This document shows positions 32,817 to 36,051 of a stretch of 36,051 nt of DNA, piece by piece. The position numbers and the translations under genes were made by a program. This DNA comes from Lyngbya sp. HA4199-MV5 (lineage in GTDB: Bacteria; Cyanobacteriota; Cyanobacteriia; Leptolyngbyales; Leptolyngbyaceae). Location of the stretch: assembly GCA_019359375.1 (NCBI GenBank), contig JAHHHL010000056.1, positions 1 to 36,051 of the forward strand, read 5' to 3'. The notes under the pieces were generated by a model that did not search any database, had not been told where the DNA came from, and saw only the letters and a program-made list of their open reading frames with translations. The number at the start of each line of letters is the position of its first letter. Position 1 is the first letter of the stretch.

Positions 32817-33884
32817 TTAAACGGTGATGTGGACTGCAAAGACTAACGGTTCTTGCTCATCAAAGCAGACTTCTAACGTATGAGACTCATCCGGTTGGAA
32901 GTCAAATAGCTCCACGCTTAAATTGCCAGCCGTAGAACGCTGGGCACTTGCCTGTAAATGTTCACCCCGAAGAGTGAGGCTGCCACCGCACGGCAGAGTT
33001 GCCTGAATCCGTAATTGACTGGATTCTGCCTCTGATGCATAGTCTGCCTGTAGGCTCAAAGCTCCCAAATCTGTGAGCCATTGACGCTCTAGCCTGGGTT
33101 GACTTGAAGAAATCGTTAACGTTAAGGCAGCAATAATTTCGCGTGCAGCCAGTAGTGAAAGCACCATTTGCTGAGCCGGAACTGCCGACTCATAGTTTGG
33201 CGGGTAGTTGGTGCCGGGTGGTGGCGATGCCGCTCCAGAGCGGGCAGGCGATGTCATCACCATCCCTGCGAGTTGATTTAGTGCTTGAGCCTGCCCAGGA
33301 AAGAGATCCTCGACAGATCTGACAAGTTTCGCACCCTCTAAGAGAGAGGATTGCACCGCTTCCTGGCAACGTTCCAGGAGCTGACCTAAGAGGTTTTCGG
33401 GTAAAGGAATGGGCAAATTCAGCGTTTTAAGCTGACTCAGCCAAACCTGTGCTGGAACTCTTTGGGCGGCGGGAGTAGCGCTAGCAACAGTTACAGCCGA
33501 GCCAACAGTGTCATAAACACCTTCAGCTTCGTAATCGTGAATTTCTGACTCCCAGGGGAATAGAGGGGGATTACGTTGGATTTCGGTTTGTAAGCGATGC
33601 TTCAACAGGGCATGAAAACGGTCTTGCACAGCAGGTATCTCTCCAAGTTTTAATAGGGTTTCCCGTTTGAAGGAGGGAGTGTTGAGTTTAAGATGACCGG
33701 CATTCGCAGAGGGAGCATCCTGAAGAATTGATAAATCTAACGCACTCGATCGCGCGTCGTGTAGCTCCTCGCCCCACTCAGTAACTGGACGAACCACCCC
33801 AGAGTCATCTGAAGTGGTAAACGCAACCAGGTCTTGTAGTAGTTGGAGGAGATTTCTCTGGAGCGTGTCCGAGTCATCATTCAT
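32817..33884 (-). CDS. patU: PatU-like protein
   Basis: The identification rests mainly on position: the gene starts 11 nt after hetZ, the arrangement known for hetZ-patU in filamentous cyanobacteria (in Anabaena 7120 patU is split into patU5 and patU3). The 355-aa protein has a helical N-terminal half with a QDRFHALLKHRLQTEIQRNP motif and PLFPWESEIHDYE (about 93-125), a variable middle (about 205-235, Pro/Ser-rich), and a beta-rich C-terminal domain (about 255-355). AGGGA lies 8 nt before the ATG. PatU affects heterocyst spacing in Anabaena; its biochemical role is not settled. Here it appears as a single unsplit frame. Confidence 0.78.
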   Translation of the reverse strand: MNDDSDTLQRNLLQLLQDLVAFTTSDDSGVVRPVTEWGEELHDARSSALDLSILQDAPSANAGHLKLNTPSFKRETLLKLGEIPAVQDRFHALLKHRLQTEIQRNPPLFPWESEIHDYEAEGVYDTVGSAVTVASATPAAQRVPAQVWLSQLKTLNLPIPLPENLLGQLLERCQEAVQSSLLEGAKLVRSVEDLFPGQAQALNQLAGMVMTSPARSGAASPPPGTNYPPNYESAVPAQQMVLSLLAAREIIAALTLTISSSQPRLERQWLTDLGALSLQADYASEAESSQLRIQATLPCGGSLTLRGEHLQASAQRSTAGNLSVELFDFQPDESHTLEVCFDEQEPLVFAVHITV

Positions 33885-33895
33885 GGTATATGTCC

Positions 33896-35074
33896 CTATT
33901 CATCAGCAGATGCCCCTTGTCCGGATACTAAATAATTGCGAATTTCCCATGCTTGCTCCAGTAGCTTAAACCACTGTTTCCGCACTTGAGTCACAGTACA
34001 ACCAAGAGCTTGCGCGATCGCGGCATCGGACAGCCGTTTGCGCTTCAGTTCCAGCAATTCTGCTTGCTGGGGATCAAGCTGTTCCTGGAAGGCTTGCCAC
34101 TGCTGTAAGGTTAAGCCAAGATTGCGCTCCAAATCTGCTTCCAGCCACTGATGGACTAATTCCCACCGATGGGAGAGCGCAAACCGAATGAGATGATAGC
34201 GAAACCGCTGCTGCAAATAGTCCCGCTGGCGTGGTGTCAGACCTAAAATGACCTCAATTTCATTTGCAGGCAAATCCTGTAAGCGGAGCGCAAAGTAATC
34301 AGCACAATCAGTTTGCTTGCGCTCTTCTAGATACGTCATGAGTTCCGCAACTACGGCTTGTCGCAGGCTATCTTCTGGCTGTTCTGGCTCCTGTGCCACC
34401 ATCTGTTCCCGCACTTGCTGCATGGAAGCCGCGTTCCACGGGTTGTCTCCATCGCCAGCGCCACCATCCGCCGCACGCTCAATGTCAACGGGCGTTTCGA
34501 TCGGCTGCTGCTGTGAGAATGTCTGAGCGCGGAGGATGATGAGCTGCTGGTTGCGTCGCCCCGGTAGCGGAATGCGCCGCTTGCCATACCGTTCGCTAAA
34601 CGCCATGTACTCTGCAAGCTGTAGCAAGGTGCGCGGTTGATACGTTGCAGGCAACTGGGTCTCGCGGCGGAAGGCGTTAAGCGCTTCCATATAAAAGCTT
34701 TGCAAAAAATCTTCAATTAAGGTTAAGCGTGCCTGGTAGCTCGCCTGGGTCTGCGGTGGGGTAATGTAGCGATACACGATCGCGCTCAGCGTGCTGTGTA
34801 ACTCAACCCGTCCACGCTTGGAACCGAGTTTATAGTAATGCAAGCATTGCTGGAGTCGATGTCTTGCTAACGCGGTCGCCCAAGTATCGATCTCTCCAGA
34901 TGCCTGAATGCGCTTACTTTCAACGCAAATCCGTGCGACCTCTTTGGATAGTCGATCTGCCACATCCAAGCAGTTCTGCTCAGACGCGTTCGTTGACAGC
35001 TTTAACTCGTTCAGCAGCAGTTGAAAAATTGCCTCCACGCTTTGGCAGATATCCCCCACGGTATTAACGCCCAA
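33896..35074 (-). CDS. hetZ: HetZ-like DNA-binding protein
   Basis: The 392-aa protein matches what I recall of HetZ, an early regulator of heterocyst differentiation also kept in non-heterocystous filamentous species. It has VEAIFQLLLNELKLSTNASE near the start, RGRVELHSTLSAIVYRYITP (about 88-107), FLQSFYMEALNAFRRETQ and YMAFSERYGKRRIPLPGRR. Two candidate helix-turn-helix segments follow: IEVILGLTPRQRDYLQQRFR (about 275-294) and a final one, AIAQALGCTVTQVRKQWFKL. The frame begins with TTG at 35074; an in-frame GTG lies at 35059, and neither has a clear ribosome site. patU follows at 11 nt. I saw no GAGGGGTCTAACCCCTC-type HetR site in the 118-bp divergent promoter region. Confidence 0.85.
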   Translation of the reverse strand: MGVNTVGDICQSVEAIFQLLLNELKLSTNASEQNCLDVADRLSKEVARICVESKRIQASGEIDTWATALARHRLQQCLHYYKLGSKRGRVELHSTLSAIVYRYITPPQTQASYQARLTLIEDFLQSFYMEALNAFRRETQLPATYQPRTLLQLAEYMAFSERYGKRRIPLPGRRNQQLIILRAQTFSQQQPIETPVDIERAADGGAGDGDNPWNAASMQQVREQMVAQEPEQPEDSLRQAVVAELMTYLEERKQTDCADYFALRLQDLPANEIEVILGLTPRQRDYLQQRFRYHLIRFALSHRWELVHQWLEADLERNLGLTLQQWQAFQEQLDPQQAELLELKRKRLSDAAIAQALGCTVTQVRKQWFKLLEQAWEIRNYLVSGQGASADE

Positions 35075-35192
35075 TGATTAACAAAACTGAAGCCAGTTTA
35101 ACCAATTGTGACAACAAGACGACAAACCCGTCTAGGTCAAACTACAGAAGCTTCACACCCCGTTCATCAAATTAAGGAGCTTGCTCTCAGTA

Positions 35193-35672
35193 ATGAACAT
35201 CGACCAACAAATTCAGCAACTCATTGATGATGCTCCTCAGGAGGGTAATACACCAACCCTCGTTGCGACGATCGCCCCTGTGCTGAAATTTTTAGCGTCA
35301 CAATTGCGCCATGCACAGTACTACATTGTGCAAACCCTTGACCAAAGCTGGGCGATTACAACCCTGGAGAATCAGGCGCAACCAGGCTTAGAGAAAAACG
35401 TCATCTATGCGTTTTCCAGTTTGAAAGATGTGTCCACTGGTCCCTACCCAATGCACGATCCGCAAATGATCGCGTTGCCCTTACCTGTGACTCACATTCT
35501 GTTTCAAATGCTGGCGACGGACATGATTCATAGCATCATCTTCTTTGATACTTCTGGTAATACAGCCGCTGGCACTGAAATTCAGCGAGAGCAGCTTACC
35601 GGGTTAATTGAGTCTCACTTGCAGCAAAGCCAGGTGCCACCAGGCGCGGGACTGCCTCCTAACATTGCCTGA
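35193..35672 (+). CDS. conserved hypothetical protein divergent from hetZ
   Basis: The 159-aa soluble protein is not one I can name. It has a helical start (MNIDQQIQQLIDDAPQEGNT), an alpha/beta middle (YYIVQTLDQSWAITTLEN, EKNVIYAFSSLKDVS) and a hydrophobic strand IHSIIFFDTSGN followed by a helix and a Pro-rich end. The frame can start at TTG 35181, but AAGGAG at 35174-35179 is 1 nt from that and 13 nt from the ATG at 35193, which I prefer. It shares a 118-bp divergent promoter region with hetZ, so co-regulation is possible. Confidence 0.75.
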   Translation: MNIDQQIQQLIDDAPQEGNTPTLVATIAPVLKFLASQLRHAQYYIVQTLDQSWAITTLENQAQPGLEKNVIYAFSSLKDVSTGPYPMHDPQMIALPLPVTHILFQMLATDMIHSIIFFDTSGNTAAGTEIQREQLTGLIESHLQQSQVPPGAGLPPNIA

Positions 35673-35715
35673 GCTGCATCAACCGTTAATCAAGCGGCAG
35701 TACAGCCGTGAACAG

Positions 35716-35932
35716 GCAGAGGGCAGTAGGGAGTGGGGAGTAGGGAGTAGGGAGTAGGGGAAGCAGGAGGCAGAAGGCAGGAGGCAAGGGAGTTTTTGGT
35801 TTTATAGCCCTAAAGCCTTCCAGGCATACCAGAAATGGGCATACCCTGCGGGAAGCAAGCTACAAGAAAAGTTTTTAGAAGGAGTCAGGAATGACTCATG
35901 CACTAACAACCAACAACTAAGAACTAAGGTGA
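35716..35932. repeat. dispersed intergenic repeat block R6
   Basis: GGAGTAG/GGAGTGG heptamers (35723-35757), an AGGCAGAAGGCAGGAGGC run, GTTTTTGG, then the core GTTTTTAGAAGGAGTCAGGA, ATGACTCATGCACTAACAAC and CAACAACTAAGAAC (35871-35924). Orientation is as in R2 and R3. A separate insert-like stretch (35811-35866) interrupts the usual module order. Confidence 0.82.
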
Positions 35933-35997
35933 TTTCCGAGAATGAAAGTACCATATAATCTCGCCTTGTAGTACAAGTTAATTGGTCTATAGAGCGA

Positions 35998-36051
35998 ATG
36001 CTGTTGCCATCAAACCCGGAAGCAGAGCGGTTAACCAGCCGTCAAATCAAA
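35998..36051 (+). CDS. possible start of a gene cut by the window edge
   Basis: From ATG at 35998 the frame reads MLLPSNPEAERLTSRQIK and is open to the end. TATAAT at 35954-35959 could be a -10 element, but no good -35 precedes it and no Shine-Dalgarno is seen. The call is weak; only 18 codons are visible. Confidence 0.3.
   Translation, partial: MLLPSNPEAERLTSRQIK

Noticed and set aside
35075-35192. HetR-type binding palindrome in the hetZ promoter region
   Set aside because: No GAGGGG...CCCCTC inverted repeat is present in the 118 bp.

Overview
The window looks like a cyanobacterial chromosome, most likely from a filamentous, non-marine lineage. The HIP1 octamer GCGATCGC and its CGATCG core occur throughout. 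Several genes belong to families known mainly or only from cyanobacteria (DUF3288-type protein, HetZ, PatU, a small Npun_R1517-like protein). Intergenic gaps carry heptanucleotide tandem repeats of the kind long known from filamentous cyanobacteria. No rRNA, phage module, CRISPR array or replication origin was seen. The only complete RNA gene is tRNA-Glu(UUC).

Layout. 1-3.5 kb: the first codons of an IS982-like transposase at the left edge, a 21-bp tandem repeat, then an ABC ATPase and a BMP-type lipoprotein on the minus strand, separated by a hairpin-rich segment that resembles an IS200/IS605 end. 3.8-6 kb: tsaE and yvcK (minus). 6.5-9.3 kb: mlaF and mlaD (plus), for lipid transport, then a DUF3288 gene. 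9.9-12.3 kb: an FtsL-like bitopic protein and ftsI, a septal cell-wall pair. 12.5-17.2 kb: VOC protein, histidine phosphatase, an unknown one-TM protein and a HerA-type ATPase. 17.6-22.5 kb: GAF histidine kinase, UbiB-family kinase, tRNA-Glu and the small Npun_R1517-like gene. 22.4-25.4 kb: a 1-kb non-coding stretch holding a MITE, a three-TM protein with a PH-like domain, and an orphan ABC ATPase. 25.4-28.7 kb: a 1090-residue hybrid kinase. 28.8-32.6 kb: ureF, ureE and a TgpA-like membrane protein (minus). 32.8-35.7 kb: hetZ-patU (minus) and a divergent unknown gene.

How genes fit together. Four groups read as working units: the purine/nucleoside-type ABC pair (permeases not in view), MlaF-MlaD (permease elsewhere), FtsL-like/FtsI, and HetZ-PatU. 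UreE and UreF are both urease nickel-delivery factors, but they are split by a repeat block and no ureG follows.

The strongest unexplained signals are these. (1) A dispersed modular repeat family occupies at least six intergenic gaps, and its 7-bp arrays often supply or abut stop codons. (2) The same kind of 7-bp array lies in frame inside the ATPase domain of the hybrid kinase. (3) The transglutaminase-like domain has lost its Cys and His. (4) A 99-bp MITE has a perfect 38-bp central palindrome. (5) A 21-bp array sits beside the IS end.
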